Origin: HGM11525 sp045649145 | Lineage (GTDB): Bacteria > Bacillota > Clostridia > UBA1381 | NCBI GenBank assembly: GCA_045649145.1 | Contig: JAZRPK010000068.1 | Location: 1 to 59,290, forward strand | Reading direction: 5' to 3' | Length of the DNA stretch: 59,290 nucleotides | Part shown: positions 25,119 to 34,400 of the stretch, piece by piece | Numbering within the stretch: the first letter of the stretch is position 1 | How the letters are laid out: each line of letters starts with the position of its first letter | The notes under the pieces: generated by a model | The model's database searches: none | What the model was told of the DNA's origin: nothing | Seen by the model: the letters and a program-made list of their open reading frames with translations, nothing else | Program-made: the position numbers and the translations under genes

Positions 25119-25679
25119 TTAGGAGATTTTCTTAATATACCAAAAACAAGGCGGCAGCTTTTTTATGTCTCCTCTTTTGAAACAGAAGAGAACATTTGCC
25201 GTTGCTTTTACATCAGCAATGGTAACTACGCTTAAAAAAATTACTGCTATAAGCTGTTCGTAGTCGGACATCTTCAAAAGCAGTCTGTCGGCTACAGGGT
25301 CAATATAGCTTACAAATATCACCGACAGCAGTCCCCACCACAGTGTATATTCGCCGCAAACTCCGCCTAAAAGATTAGCTTTTTTATCGCTGTAGTCCCA
25401 TATTTTAATGTCAAATATCCTAACACAAATAAGATAATAACAAAGCTCCACCGCACTTGCACACAATGCACCAAACGCAAACAAAATCAAAATATTGTCC
25501 CGAAAACCGCCGAGTATCAGCGACATTACCACTCCGCCTATACCATAGACGGGGCACATAGGAAGATTAAGTAACATTCTGCGGCTTTTAAGCCTTTTGT
25601 GCAACAAAATATTCCATATTACCTCCACCCCGCACCCCAGCACAGAATATATAAAAAATTTCAGCATCAGCTGTGTCAC
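25119..25679 (-). CDS. CmpB-like putative ABC-transporter type IV membrane protein
   Basis: This 186-residue protein with about five membrane segments resembles the PF06541 (CmpB) group: FFIYSVLGCGVEVIWNILLHKRL, the PMCPVYGIGGV loop, and VCGEYTLWWGLLSV. Its transported substrate, if any, is unknown. I chose the GTG at 25679 because GGAGG lies 7 bp upstream; an upstream ATG extension has no site and poor family fit. It ends beside, and is transcribed separately from, the repeat-protein operon, and diverges from the nucleotidyltransferase gene. Confidence 0.72.
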   Translation of the reverse strand: MTQLMLKFFIYSVLGCGVEVIWNILLHKRLKSRRMLLNLPMCPVYGIGGVVMSLILGGFRDNILILFAFGALCASAVELCYYLICVRIFDIKIWDYSDKKANLLGGVCGEYTLWWGLLSVIFVSYIDPVADRLLLKMSDYEQLIAVIFLSVVTIADVKATANVLFCFKRGDIKKLPPCFWYIKKIS

Positions 25680-25742
25680 ACAAGCACCTCCGTATCTATT
25701 GGTATTATCTCGTAGACAATCCATTTTATGCAATATTTGCTG

Positions 25743-25771
25743 TTGACTATTTTTAAGTAATTTGGTATAAT
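25743..25771 (+). promoter_or_regulatory. Promoter of the nucleotidyltransferase gene
   Basis: TTGACT (25743-25748), a 17-bp spacer and an extended -10 (TGG, TATAAT at 25766-25771), 40 bp before the start codon. Confidence 0.72.
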
Positions 25772-25811
25772 GACGATAATATTATTTTATATTTGAAAGG
25801 AAAATAAGATT

Positions 25812-26543
25812 ATGGATTGTATTCTACTCGCAGCAGGATATGCAACAAGATTGTATCCCTTAACAGAAAATAAACCTAAAGCACTTTTGACGCTCGGTTC
25901 AAAAACCATTCTCGACCGTGTATGTGAGAAGATTGAAGAAGTAGAGGACGTCAACAATATCTACATAGTAACAAACCATCGTTTTGCTGACCAGTTAAAT
26001 GACTGGGCTGCTACCTACAAGGGCAAAAAGCCTGTAAAGGTATTAGACGACGGCACTACCAATAACGATAACCGCTTAGGTGCAATAGGCGATATGAAGT
26101 TTGTCATAGACAGCGAAAATATCACCGACGAGATACTTGTTATGGCAAGTGACAATGTGTTTGATTTCTCGCTTAACGATATGGTAAAGCTCTATCGTGA
26201 AAAGAATTGCGACCTTATTTCCGCTCACTATGTAGAGGATTTGGTTGACCTTCGTCAGATGGGTGTTTTGGAGCTTGATGACGACAACCGTGTTATCGGC
26301 TTTGTGGAAAAGCCCGCCGAGCCTAAAACTCATTGGGGTGTACCGCCGTTTTATTTCTACAAAAGAGAAACTCTGGCTCTTATCGACCAGTATCTTAAAG
26401 AGGGTAACAACCCCGATGCACCGGGACATCTTATCCCGTGGCTTATCGAGCGTGTGCCCGTTTATGCCTACACCTTTAACGTTATGACAATTGACATAGG
26501 CACTCCCAAAACCTATGCTGAAGCGCAAAAACTGTTCGACTGA
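25812..26543 (+). CDS. Sugar-phosphate/phosphocholine-type nucleotidyltransferase
   Basis: This 243-residue enzyme has the nucleotidyl-transferase signature CILLAAGYATRLYPLTENKPKALLTLGSKTILD, with acidic metal residues in LVMASDNVFDF and MTIDIGTP. It would transfer NMP from an NTP to a phosphorylated sugar or alcohol for surface polymers or teichoic acid. LicC-like or RmlA-like specificity cannot be decided. AAAGGA precedes the ATG. The next gene encodes a membrane protein with no clear metabolic link, so context does not narrow the substrate. Confidence 0.83.
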   Translation: MDCILLAAGYATRLYPLTENKPKALLTLGSKTILDRVCEKIEEVEDVNNIYIVTNHRFADQLNDWAATYKGKKPVKVLDDGTTNNDNRLGAIGDMKFVIDSENITDEILVMASDNVFDFSLNDMVKLYREKNCDLISAHYVEDLVDLRQMGVLELDDDNRVIGFVEKPAEPKTHWGVPPFYFYKRETLALIDQYLKEGNNPDAPGHLIPWLIERVPVYAYTFNVMTIDIGTPKTYAEAQKLFD

Positions 26544-26561
26544 TTTTAAGAGGTGCTGTAT

Positions 26562-27365
26562 ATGTTTGACAGAAGCGTGTTAAAAAGCCGTGCAAAAAGC
26601 GTACTTTCGGTAAGCTACTGGCAGACGCTTGGTATTATGCTGATATTTTCGGCTGCTACAAGCCTTATAGGACAGCTTTTTGTGCTTAATATTCCGGAAA
26701 CAATTATGCTCTCTACTCCCCTTACAACAGTTATATTCGGCGTTGCCATGCTGGTATGCTTTTTGTTTCCGTTGGCGGCATCAATCTTTTTGATAATGCC
26801 GTTGCAGGTTGGCGTCAATAAATTTGTAATTGATTACGCAAAGGGAGAGACACCTGCTATATCCACTCTCTGTCATTCATTTCGTAATAACTATAAGCGA
26901 ATTGTTCTGACTCTTTTTATGAAAGGGCTTATTATTACCGCTTATATGCTTATACCTTTGATTATTCTGTGCGTTATAGGTGTGATAGTGGGTATAATTT
27001 TTTCTGCCGTACTTAGCACAAGTTTGACAGATTTGCTTGCACAAACGCCTGTGACAGTTTTGTTAACCATTGTTATTTATGCAGCATTTATACCTGCTGT
27101 TATCAAAACATATGATTACTATATGGTAGAATACCTGCTTGCCGATGACCCTGAACTTACGTGGCGTGAAGCTCTTGGTAAAAGCAAGCAAATGATGCGA
27201 GGAAATCGTTTCGCTACATTTATATTGGGGCTCTCCTTTATCGGCTGGCAGCTGCTTGGTATTCTTTTGTGCGGTGTTGGAGCTGTTTTTGTGACGCCGT
27301 ATATTATGGCAACAGATGCCCAGCTATACCTAGAGCTTTCAGGAAAATCAAAATTTGAACTCTAA
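26562..27365 (+). CDS. DUF975 family integral membrane protein
   Basis: A 267-residue protein starting MFDRSVLKSRAKSVLSVSYWQTL, the usual DUF975 opening, followed by about six hydrophobic segments and a late RGNRFATFILGLSFIGWQLLG segment. I chose ATG 26562 (AAGAGGTG upstream) over the frame opening three codons before. Family function is not established. It is 18 bp after the nucleotidyltransferase and ends at an intrinsic terminator. Confidence 0.82.
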   Translation: MFDRSVLKSRAKSVLSVSYWQTLGIMLIFSAATSLIGQLFVLNIPETIMLSTPLTTVIFGVAMLVCFLFPLAASIFLIMPLQVGVNKFVIDYAKGETPAISTLCHSFRNNYKRIVLTLFMKGLIITAYMLIPLIILCVIGVIVGIIFSAVLSTSLTDLLAQTPVTVLLTIVIYAAFIPAVIKTYDYYMVEYLLADDPELTWREALGKSKQMMRGNRFATFILGLSFIGWQLLGILLCGVGAVFVTPYIMATDAQLYLELSGKSKFEL

Positions 27366-27373
27366 ATGTCATT

Positions 27374-27400
27374 AAACCGTCGCTTTGTGCGGCGGTTTTT
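27374..27400 (+). terminator. Terminator just upstream of apbE
   Basis: AAACCGTCGC pairs with GCGGCGGTTT (one G-U pair) around TTTGT and is followed by TTTTT. AGGAG of apbE follows immediately. Confidence 0.8.
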
Positions 27401-27405
27401 AGGAG

Positions 27406-28419
27406 ATGATTATTATAAAACACAGATTTATTCTTATTGCTTTTATTGCCGTCGCAGTCGGAATACTCCTTATCGGACGCGAGAAGACATACAACCGTGA
27501 TGTTTACGGCACATTCGATACTGTCTGCAACATATCTGTACATTCTACAGCGGATAATACCGCCGAATATGAAAAAATGCTGCGCGAGCTTGATTCAGAG
27601 CTTAACGCACACAGCGAAGACAGCATCATAGCAAGACTAAATAACGGCGAGGTTGTAAGCCTTTCCCCCGAGATAACCGAGCTTTTATGTACCGCTGTTT
27701 CATATACAAATATGCTTAAAGACTACTTTGACATAACGGTAAACCCAATCACTCAAAGCTGGAAAAATGCAGAAAAAACACAAACCCTGCCCGATGACAT
27801 CGACGAAAAGCTGCACCTTGTCGGCGCAGACTGCATCAATATTGATATCGACACCAACACGGCAAGAATTATAGAGTACGGTGCCTCAATTACGCTCGGC
27901 GCTATTGCTAAGGGGTATGCCGCAAATGTTATCGCCGATGCTATGCGCAAAAACGGAGAAATGAGTGCTCTTATAAATCTTGGCGGAAATGTCTATGCTT
28001 TAGGCAAAAAGCCTGACGGAAGCGATTGGAAGATTGCTGTGTGTAATCCCCAAAATACCGCCGAGACAGCTGTTACAATTACTTGCTCCGATACCGCCGT
28101 AGTAACGTCGGGGGATTATGAACGATATTTTGATTTAGGCAGCAGACGTTATCATCATATATTAGACCCCCAGACAGGCTATCCCGCAGAAAGCGGACTA
28201 CGTAGTGCAACTGTTATCGCACGTGATGCCGAGCTTTGTGATGTGCTCTCAACCGCACTCTTTGTTGCAGGTGTTGATAAGGCAGGACAAATCTGCAGTC
28301 AGTTTGGTGTTGATGCAATACTGATTGCTGAAGACATAATCTATTACACCGAGGGCTTGGGCGGAAAAATCCAACTGAATAACGAAAATTATACCCTTGT
28401 TCCTCTTAAAATGGAATGA
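27406..28419 (+). CDS. apbE: FAD:protein FMN transferase (ApbE)
   Basis: ApbE covalently attaches FMN, taken from FAD, to threonines of extracytoplasmic flavoproteins such as Rnf/Nqr subunits. An N-terminal membrane anchor (FILIAFIAVAVGILLIG) without a lipobox is followed by the ApbE domain, with the substrate/metal segments LGAIAKGYAAN, LINLGGNVYALG, and YHHILDPQTGYPAESGLRSATV. The 337-residue length is typical. The ATG directly abuts AGGAG, so initiation may be inefficient or may use another codon. No flavin acceptor gene is in the window. Confidence 0.9.
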   Translation: MIIIKHRFILIAFIAVAVGILLIGREKTYNRDVYGTFDTVCNISVHSTADNTAEYEKMLRELDSELNAHSEDSIIARLNNGEVVSLSPEITELLCTAVSYTNMLKDYFDITVNPITQSWKNAEKTQTLPDDIDEKLHLVGADCINIDIDTNTARIIEYGASITLGAIAKGYAANVIADAMRKNGEMSALINLGGNVYALGKKPDGSDWKIAVCNPQNTAETAVTITCSDTAVVTSGDYERYFDLGSRRYHHILDPQTGYPAESGLRSATVIARDAELCDVLSTALFVAGVDKAGQICSQFGVDAILIAEDIIYYTEGLGGKIQLNNENYTLVPLKME

Positions 28420-28478
28420 TTTGTGATATTAGATAGCAAATTAAGTTAAAAAAAGTGAAATATTATCAACTTTTAGGG

Positions 28479-28507
28479 TTGAAATTGTCGAATTTTTCTG
28501 TTACAAT
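28479..28507 (+). promoter_or_regulatory. guaB promoter
   Basis: TTGAAA (28479-28484), a 17-bp spacer and TACAAT (28502-28507), 50 bp before guaB. No purine riboswitch fits in the short leader. Confidence 0.65.
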
Positions 28508-28556
28508 AAATAAAATATATCAATCACATTATATAATTTGCGAAAGGAGATAAGAT

Positions 28557-30023
28557 ATGTCAGATAAATTTGCTAAAGAGGGTTTGACCTTTGATGACGT
28601 GCTTTTGATTCCGCAGGAGTCAGACGTAACACCTAACGAAATTGAATTAACAACAAAACTGACTGCCGGTATTACACTCCATATTCCGCTTATGAGTGCA
28701 GCTATGGATACTGTAACCGAGTCGCCTATGGCTATTTCTATGGCAAGAGAGGGCGGTATAGGTATTATTCATAAAAATATGACTATTGCTGAACAGGCTC
28801 AGGAGGTAGACAAGGTTAAAAGGTCAGAAAACGGCGTTATCACCAACCCGTTTAGTTTGTCTCAGGAGCATACCCTAAAGGATGCTGACGAGCTTATGGG
28901 CAAATATAAGATTTCCGGCGTTCCTATCTGCGACGAGGAAAATCATCTTATCGGTATTATCACAAACCGTGACCTTCGCTTTGAGGTAGATTTCTCTAAG
29001 AAGATTAAGGACGCTATGACAAGCGAAAACCTGATTACCGCGCCCGAGGGCACTACTCACGCCGAGGCGCAGGAACTGCTTCGTAAATATAAGATAGAAA
29101 AACTCCCGATTGTAGACAGCGAAAATCGTCTTAAGGGTCTTATCACCATTAAGGATATTGAAAAGGCTGTCCGTTATCCTAACGCAGCAAAAGATGCTTC
29201 GGGCAGACTTTTGTGTGGTGCGGCTATCGGTGTTACAGATGATGCTTTAGAGCGTGTTAAGGCTGTTGTTGATGCAGGCGTTGACGTTGTTTGTCTCGAT
29301 TCTGCTCACGGACATTCAAAGAACATAATAAATAAAGTAAAGGAAATCAAGGCAGCATATCCTAACCTTCCGCTTATCGCAGGCAATATTGCTACAGCCG
29401 AGGCAGCAAAGGCTCTTATTAAGGCAGGCGCTGATGCAATTAAGGTTGGTATCGGACCAGGCTCTATCTGTACAACAAGAGTTGTTGCAGGTATCGGTGT
29501 TCCTCAGATTACAGCTATTGCAGATGTGGCTGAAGTTGCTAAAAAGTACGGCATTCCCGTTATCGCAGACGGTGGCGTTAAGTATTCAGGCGATATTCCT
29601 AAGGCCATTGCGGCGGGTGCAGATGTTATAATGGTGGGAAGTCTTCTTGCCGGCTGTGAGGAAAGCCCGGGTGAGTTCGAGCTTTATCAGGGCAGACGCT
29701 TTAAGGTTTATCGTGGTATGGGTTCACTTGCTGCTATGGAAAAAGGCTCAAAGGACAGATACTTCCAGACAGGCTCTAAAAAGCTTGTTCCCGAAGGTGT
29801 TGAGGGCCGTGTTCCTTACAAGGGCTCACTTTCCGACACAGTATTCCAGCTTTTGGGCGGTCTTCGTGCAGGTATGGGTTACTGTGGTACTAAAACTATC
29901 CCCGAGCTTAAGGAAAAAGGAAAGTTTGTACGTATTACAGGTGCAGGTCTTAAGGAGAGCCATCCGCACGATATCTACATCACCAAGGAAGCTCCCAACT
30001 ATAGCTACAGTACACAGGCATAA
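28557..30023 (+). CDS. guaB: IMP dehydrogenase
   Basis: IMPDH oxidises IMP to XMP, the committed step to guanine nucleotides. The TIM-barrel start (GLTFDDVLLIPQES), two CBS domains (about residues 95-205), the catalytic loop GPGSICTTRVVAG with its Cys, and the flap near YRGMGSLAAM are all present. The 488-residue length is standard. GAAAGGAG precedes the ATG. Confidence 0.98.
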   Translation: MSDKFAKEGLTFDDVLLIPQESDVTPNEIELTTKLTAGITLHIPLMSAAMDTVTESPMAISMAREGGIGIIHKNMTIAEQAQEVDKVKRSENGVITNPFSLSQEHTLKDADELMGKYKISGVPICDEENHLIGIITNRDLRFEVDFSKKIKDAMTSENLITAPEGTTHAEAQELLRKYKIEKLPIVDSENRLKGLITIKDIEKAVRYPNAAKDASGRLLCGAAIGVTDDALERVKAVVDAGVDVVCLDSAHGHSKNIINKVKEIKAAYPNLPLIAGNIATAEAAKALIKAGADAIKVGIGPGSICTTRVVAGIGVPQITAIADVAEVAKKYGIPVIADGGVKYSGDIPKAIAAGADVIMVGSLLAGCEESPGEFELYQGRRFKVYRGMGSLAAMEKGSKDRYFQTGSKKLVPEGVEGRVPYKGSLSDTVFQLLGGLRAGMGYCGTKTIPELKEKGKFVRITGAGLKESHPHDIYITKEAPNYSYSTQA

Positions 30024-30031
30024 ATTAATAA

Positions 30032-30061
30032 CGGCTGCTCTTTTTGTAAAAAGAGCAGCCG
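30032..30061 (+). terminator. Hairpin after guaB
   Basis: A long stem (CGGCTGCTCTTTTT with AAAAGAGCAGCCG) begins 9 bp after the guaB stop. The downstream U-run is delayed and weak, but position and strength support termination. Confidence 0.65.
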
Positions 30062-30109
30062 CAAACTTTGATAAATAAGAGATTTTTTGGATTTTTTATT
30101 TAATAAATG

Positions 30110-30138
30110 TTGACAAATAACATTCCGTGTAGTATAAT
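30110..30138 (+). promoter_or_regulatory. tRNA-Pro pair promoter
   Basis: A consensus promoter: TTGACA (30110-30115), a 17-bp spacer and TATAAT (30133-30138), 29 bp before the first tRNA. Confidence 0.85.
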
Positions 30139-30167
30139 ATAACTCGTTGGTTTGATACCGACGCTAT

Positions 30168-30244
30168 CGGGATGTGGCTCAGTTTGGTAGAGCACTACGT
30201 TCGGGACGTAGGGGCCGCAGGTTCAAATCCTGTCATCCCGACCA
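30168..30244 (+). tRNA. tRNA-Pro (anticodon CGG)
   Basis: A complete cloverleaf: acceptor CGGGATG/CATCCCG, anticodon stem CTACG/CGTAG with loop TTCGGGA (anticodon CGG, reading CCG), T-arm GGTTCAAATCC, and encoded ACCA at the 3' end. It is co-transcribed with the next tRNA, 3 bp away. Confidence 0.96.
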
Positions 30245-30247
30245 TAT

Positions 30248-30323
30248 CGGGGTGTAGCGCAGGTGGTAGCGCACTAGACTGGGGGTCTAGGTGCCGCAGG
30301 TTCAAGTCCTGTCACTCCGACCA
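30248..30323 (+). tRNA. tRNA-Pro (anticodon GGG)
   Basis: Cloverleaf with acceptor CGGGGTG/CACTCCG, anticodon stem CTAGA/TCTAG and loop CTGGGGG (anticodon GGG, reading CCC and CCU), T-arm GGTTCAAGTCC, and encoded CCA. It is directly followed by a terminator. Confidence 0.96.
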
Positions 30324-30324
30324 C

Positions 30325-30359
30325 GTCGAAGCAAAGTTCGCTTTGCTTCGACTTTTTTT
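30325..30359 (+). terminator. tRNA-Pro operon terminator
   Basis: GTCGAAGCAAAG pairs perfectly with CTTTGCTTCGAC around a UUCG tetraloop, followed by seven U: a textbook terminator. Confidence 0.95.
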
Positions 30360-30524
30360 ATGCAAAAAAGTCATCCGCCCGCTTCCTTGCTTCTCCTCTT
30401 TCACAAAAAGTCACGCTCGGCTCACCTGTTCGGTTGTAAACGCCCTCACAACGGTTTGCTGTCGCTATCAACTTTTTGTGATTTTTTTGTTTTGATCCTT
30501 GACACGTTATGAACACCCGCACCA
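30360..30524. repeat. Non-coding tract with inverted TCACAAAAAGT arms
   Basis: Between the tRNA terminator and the next terminator there is no supported gene. The tract has inverted arms TCACAAAAAGT and ACTTTTTGTGA about 70 bp apart, with a C/T-rich stretch on the left. It resembles intergenic repeats common in this group of bacteria, but copy number cannot be judged from one window. Confidence 0.35.
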
Positions 30525-30558
30525 AAAAGAGTACCGACTTTTGTCGGTACTCTTTTTC
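30524..30558. terminator. Bidirectional terminator at the edge of the two-gene island
   Basis: GAGTACCGAC pairs with GTCGGTACTC around TTTT (30529-30552), with an A-tract on one side and a T-tract on the other. It would terminate the minus-strand island operon ending at 30582 and anything coming from the tRNA side. Confidence 0.88.
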
Positions 30559-30581
30559 AGTAATTATTTAGCTTTGAATTA

Positions 30582-31451
30582 TCAGAAATCGCCGTCAGGA
30601 GAAGAAACATATCTAAAGTTCCTTCTTATATCCTCTGCCAAAAAATCCTGTGGAAGAAGAGTTGTGACAGCATCCTCCTCTACGAGCTGTTTGTAGGTTT
30701 CGTCCAATTGAACCTTAAGAATACTAAAGAAAAGTTTCTGTGGTGAAATCTTGCTATCCGCTTTCAAAAACGGCTCTACCGCTTTTGAAATCCATGCATT
30801 CACCTTGCGGTTCAGGTCTCTTCCAGAAATATCCTTCTTGTTTTTCTTCGCTCTTGAAAGATATTCCATCTGTAAAAAACTCCAATACATCGAAGTTTTT
30901 GTGTTGCTACTGTACCACTCAAAGGTCTTCTGCTTCCACAAATTAATATGCTCCTCCTTGTCAGGTGACCGGCTTACACAATCAATAAACTCATCAAGTT
31001 GTGTAATAATTTCTTTTGCAGTATATGACAGTCTCTGATTCAGTTTGGCAAAATCTTCCGGTTCGCTCGGCTCGCATTTCCCAAGAAAATGCGTCAACCA
31101 CGCCTGATACTTTTCAAGACATTCCTTTTCCGATTCTCCGTTGAGTTCGCTCTGATTATGGTCAATAACCGAACGCAACATACTTATCTCATTCAACAGC
31201 ATATCCAATTTTTTGAACTTATATCTTTCATAATATGGGATATACATATACCAATGATTGATTACACAGCTTGTATCAATAACAAATTTATACAAGTCCT
31301 GAACAGATGTGATAAAGTATCCATCCTCGCTATAGGCATAACTTTTGGTAGGTGAATAATTGCAACACAAAAACAATGTCTTATCAATCTTTTCCTGAAC
31401 GGAACAGTTTAATCTTTCAGCATCTTTGTCTGTAAGCAGGGGGTGTTTCAT
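30582..31451 (-). CDS. Unknown helical protein, second gene of the NTPase operon
   Basis: This 289-residue protein matches no family I recognise. It is predicted mainly helical, soluble, with no signal peptide. It has an aromatic-rich segment INHWYMYIPYYERYKFKKLD (about residues 64-83), a basic stretch in the second half (SRAKKNKKDISGRDLNRKVN) and an acidic/aromatic C-terminal end. No nuclease or NADase motif is evident. Its ATG overlaps the stop of the 1274-residue NTPase by 4 bp (ATGA), so the two are translationally coupled and probably act as partners. A role as effector, adaptor or inhibitor of the NTPase is possible; nothing in the sequence decides. Confidence 0.75.
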   Translation of the reverse strand: MKHPLLTDKDAERLNCSVQEKIDKTLFLCCNYSPTKSYAYSEDGYFITSVQDLYKFVIDTSCVINHWYMYIPYYERYKFKKLDMLLNEISMLRSVIDHNQSELNGESEKECLEKYQAWLTHFLGKCEPSEPEDFAKLNQRLSYTAKEIITQLDEFIDCVSRSPDKEEHINLWKQKTFEWYSSNTKTSMYWSFLQMEYLSRAKKNKKDISGRDLNRKVNAWISKAVEPFLKADSKISPQKLFFSILKVQLDETYKQLVEEDAVTTLLPQDFLAEDIRRNFRYVSSPDGDF

Positions 31452-34400
31452 ATACTTCCCTCCCTAAACTTCCGGCCAGCCTTAGTATAAACTGAGAGGC
31501 TTGTATAGCCGATACCCAATTCAAGATTATTTAGTAGCTGATTCACCTCTGGCATAGGAATATCTCTGCCAAGGTTGTAATGGCGGAAACGAACACCGAC
31601 ATCATTCCTCAAACGGAGAGGAAGGTCGTGGATTCTTATATATCCGTTATTCCCTTTTACAGTAAGAACTGTACCTGTATACAGTTTTGGTGTAGGTTCC
31701 GTAATTTCTTCAGTAATGGGAGGGCAAATCATAAACGGTGTTCTCATACGTGCATGGTAGAATTTCGCTTCATCCAGCATTGCAAGAATTTCCACCGCTT
31801 CAATATAAGACTCCTCCGACATTCTGCCGACCTGTATTGCCGCCAACGCATAAAGTAATATGATGATAGGCTGGCGATTTTCTTTTTCTATTCTGACATA
31901 TGTACGGCAATAGTCATAAATCTCATACCACTGCTCTATTGTCAGCCTTGTCAGCTGACATTCGGTATTTCCTGAAAGAGTTGTTTTGTTATAACGCATC
32001 CAAGCAACACGGATAAGCATAGCAAGTGCATAAGAATTCGAACTCACACACTCGTAATTCTTTTTATTTGTCTTAAGGAACTGATATACCCGCTCGCAAC
32101 TATCAAGTTGCTGTTTTTCCAACTTTTGTGTTCCGCTGGGGATTTTTAATTCTTTTTGACAAATAAACGTAATTGCTGAAGCGTTATTTGACTCAAGCAT
32201 ATTGTCATAAAGACGGAAAAATGCCTCCTCTTCTTCCGTTTTTGCAGGTTTTCCGTCAATGTGTCCGTAAACAGAATCAAGTGTAATTTGGAAGTTTGCC
32301 GCAATATCCCTGATTTTTGCAAGGTGTGGGCTCAATTCGTCTTTTCCGTTACCACCTCTGTTTACAATGCTTGCACCCAGATTTTCACAAATTTCCACAA
32401 GCTGCATAATTTCGCTAAGGTTCTGTATCTTTTCCTCTTCAGGCAATCCCCGTTCCTTTTCATACATTCTCTCGAACGCCTTGAACAGAGCATTATAGGC
32501 ATAGCCATTAGTCTGGTCACGGTAAATAACAGAAAGCAGTTGCTTGTAAATAGTAGGATAATGGAGCCTACGCATCAAAAGCCTGGTATCAGCATCAACG
32601 CCAAGGCACTCGCAACACTCCCTGTATTCTTCCCCATATTCCTCCAGACGCATATTACATTGTGCCGTTTCTACAACCAACGAATCACGCTGCGCCAACA
32701 AGCGACTTTTTTCCTTGGCAGAAAGTGACTGCGCCTCGGTTGTGCATCTTGTTTCTAACGCCTCAACGCCCTGCTCTGCAAGAGAGATAGCATTAACCAT
32801 CTTCTTAAGACGAAGTTCGTAATCCTCCGGTTTGAAATGCTCATGCTCATATTTGTTTATCTCTTCGTTAGCATCATTCTTTACAGGCATATAGTGGCTG
32901 TTCCAAAAAGCACCATAATATTCACGTGTGAAAGTAATCAGGATTGTAGTAAAACCTGCATCCTCATCGGGAACTCCGTAATCTTCAAGAAGATATATTA
33001 TCTTGTTTATCAGAACTTCCAACTGTGCCTGAATATTTATGTAATCAAGACTATCCTTGCGGAGCGAGAAATACTGAGAGTTCGGACCCATCAAGCGAAG
33101 AAGCGCCTGCAAGCTGTTGGTGAAATTAAGGTCCTTGCACTTACTTCTGCGATAGTCCTGTCCGTAAATATCAATAATCTTACACAAAAGATTAATCTGT
33201 TGTGTACCGCTCATATCATGTCTTTGCAGATAAATATCTGCTTCGAGAGAATTTCTGAAACTAAAAGCATAGTCACCGGTCCCTGTTTCACCATAATAAA
33301 GCCACGGCAACTCTGTCGTTACAAGCTTGAACAGTTCCTGATAACGGTTGCTGTATCTGTCAACAACATCATCTCCCAGCAGTATTGTATAGGCAAGGCT
33401 GTAGGGTACAGTCAGTTTGAATCGGCTAAACAGAGCAACACAGAGATTAAGCGTATCAAGTTTCTCTTCAAGTTCCTCAATATTATTATCATTATGCTCC
33501 TCTTCAATACCCAGTTCATCGACTGCAATTCCCGCTTTCATCATAGCAAGATACATCGGGGATGTTTTTATTTCTTCTTTAGCATCATTTTTGATGCCCT
33601 CAAGCGTCGAATCAAGTTCCTTCTGAACATACTGGAATACCTTGCTCTGCTCCTTTTTCAAGCCTTTTTCAAGATTATCTCGAAGCAACGATATGAGCTT
33701 GTAATAGTATTGGAAAATATCATCTCCAGTTATATTATCAGGCGAATTTTGTCCATTTAGCTTATTACGCATATCAGATATTGTCTTTGCGCTAATACCC
33801 GAATATTCTTTGGCAATTCTCCAGAATTCATATTTTTCATGCTCGTTCATTTCTCGGGTCGCCTTTACGTAATAGTAACCGTCTGCGGAAACCACTTGTG
33901 CTTCTTTCGAATCACAGCTTTCAAATTTATTGCCGTTTTCTGCCAGTCGATATCCGTTACCCTCCTGACCAATAATGCGGTATCCGCTACATACCAACAC
34001 AACGCGTCGTCCCTTATTTTCAAGCTCTGTCAAAAAGCGGCCCATGCGCTCTACCCCTGAAAGGTAGGTAGAACTGTCCCACACAATCAGTATACGTGTA
34101 TCGGTTACCGACTTGTCGACAATAGCCTGCAATGCTCCTTCGATTCGGTTGGTGAAATCACCGCCGACAATATCGTCATCAGATATGAAAAGAACCGGAT
34201 TGGTTTTTTCGTTGTAAATTCGATAAGCAAGCGCACCAAGTGTAATACTTTTACTGCTTCCCGGGTCTCCCGTTAATACAATGGGGCAAGGCGACGCACT
34301 ATTGCCTGTAACCCCCTTTCCTGCAAGCATAAGACGCACCAATTGAACAAGAGCATCTTCATAACTACGCTTAACATAAAAAGTTGATTGCGGCAAATAT

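Noticed and set aside
30172..30512. Plus-strand frames over the tRNA-Pro pair and downstream spacer
   Set aside because: They are translations of the tRNAs, terminator and non-coding repeat-like tract.
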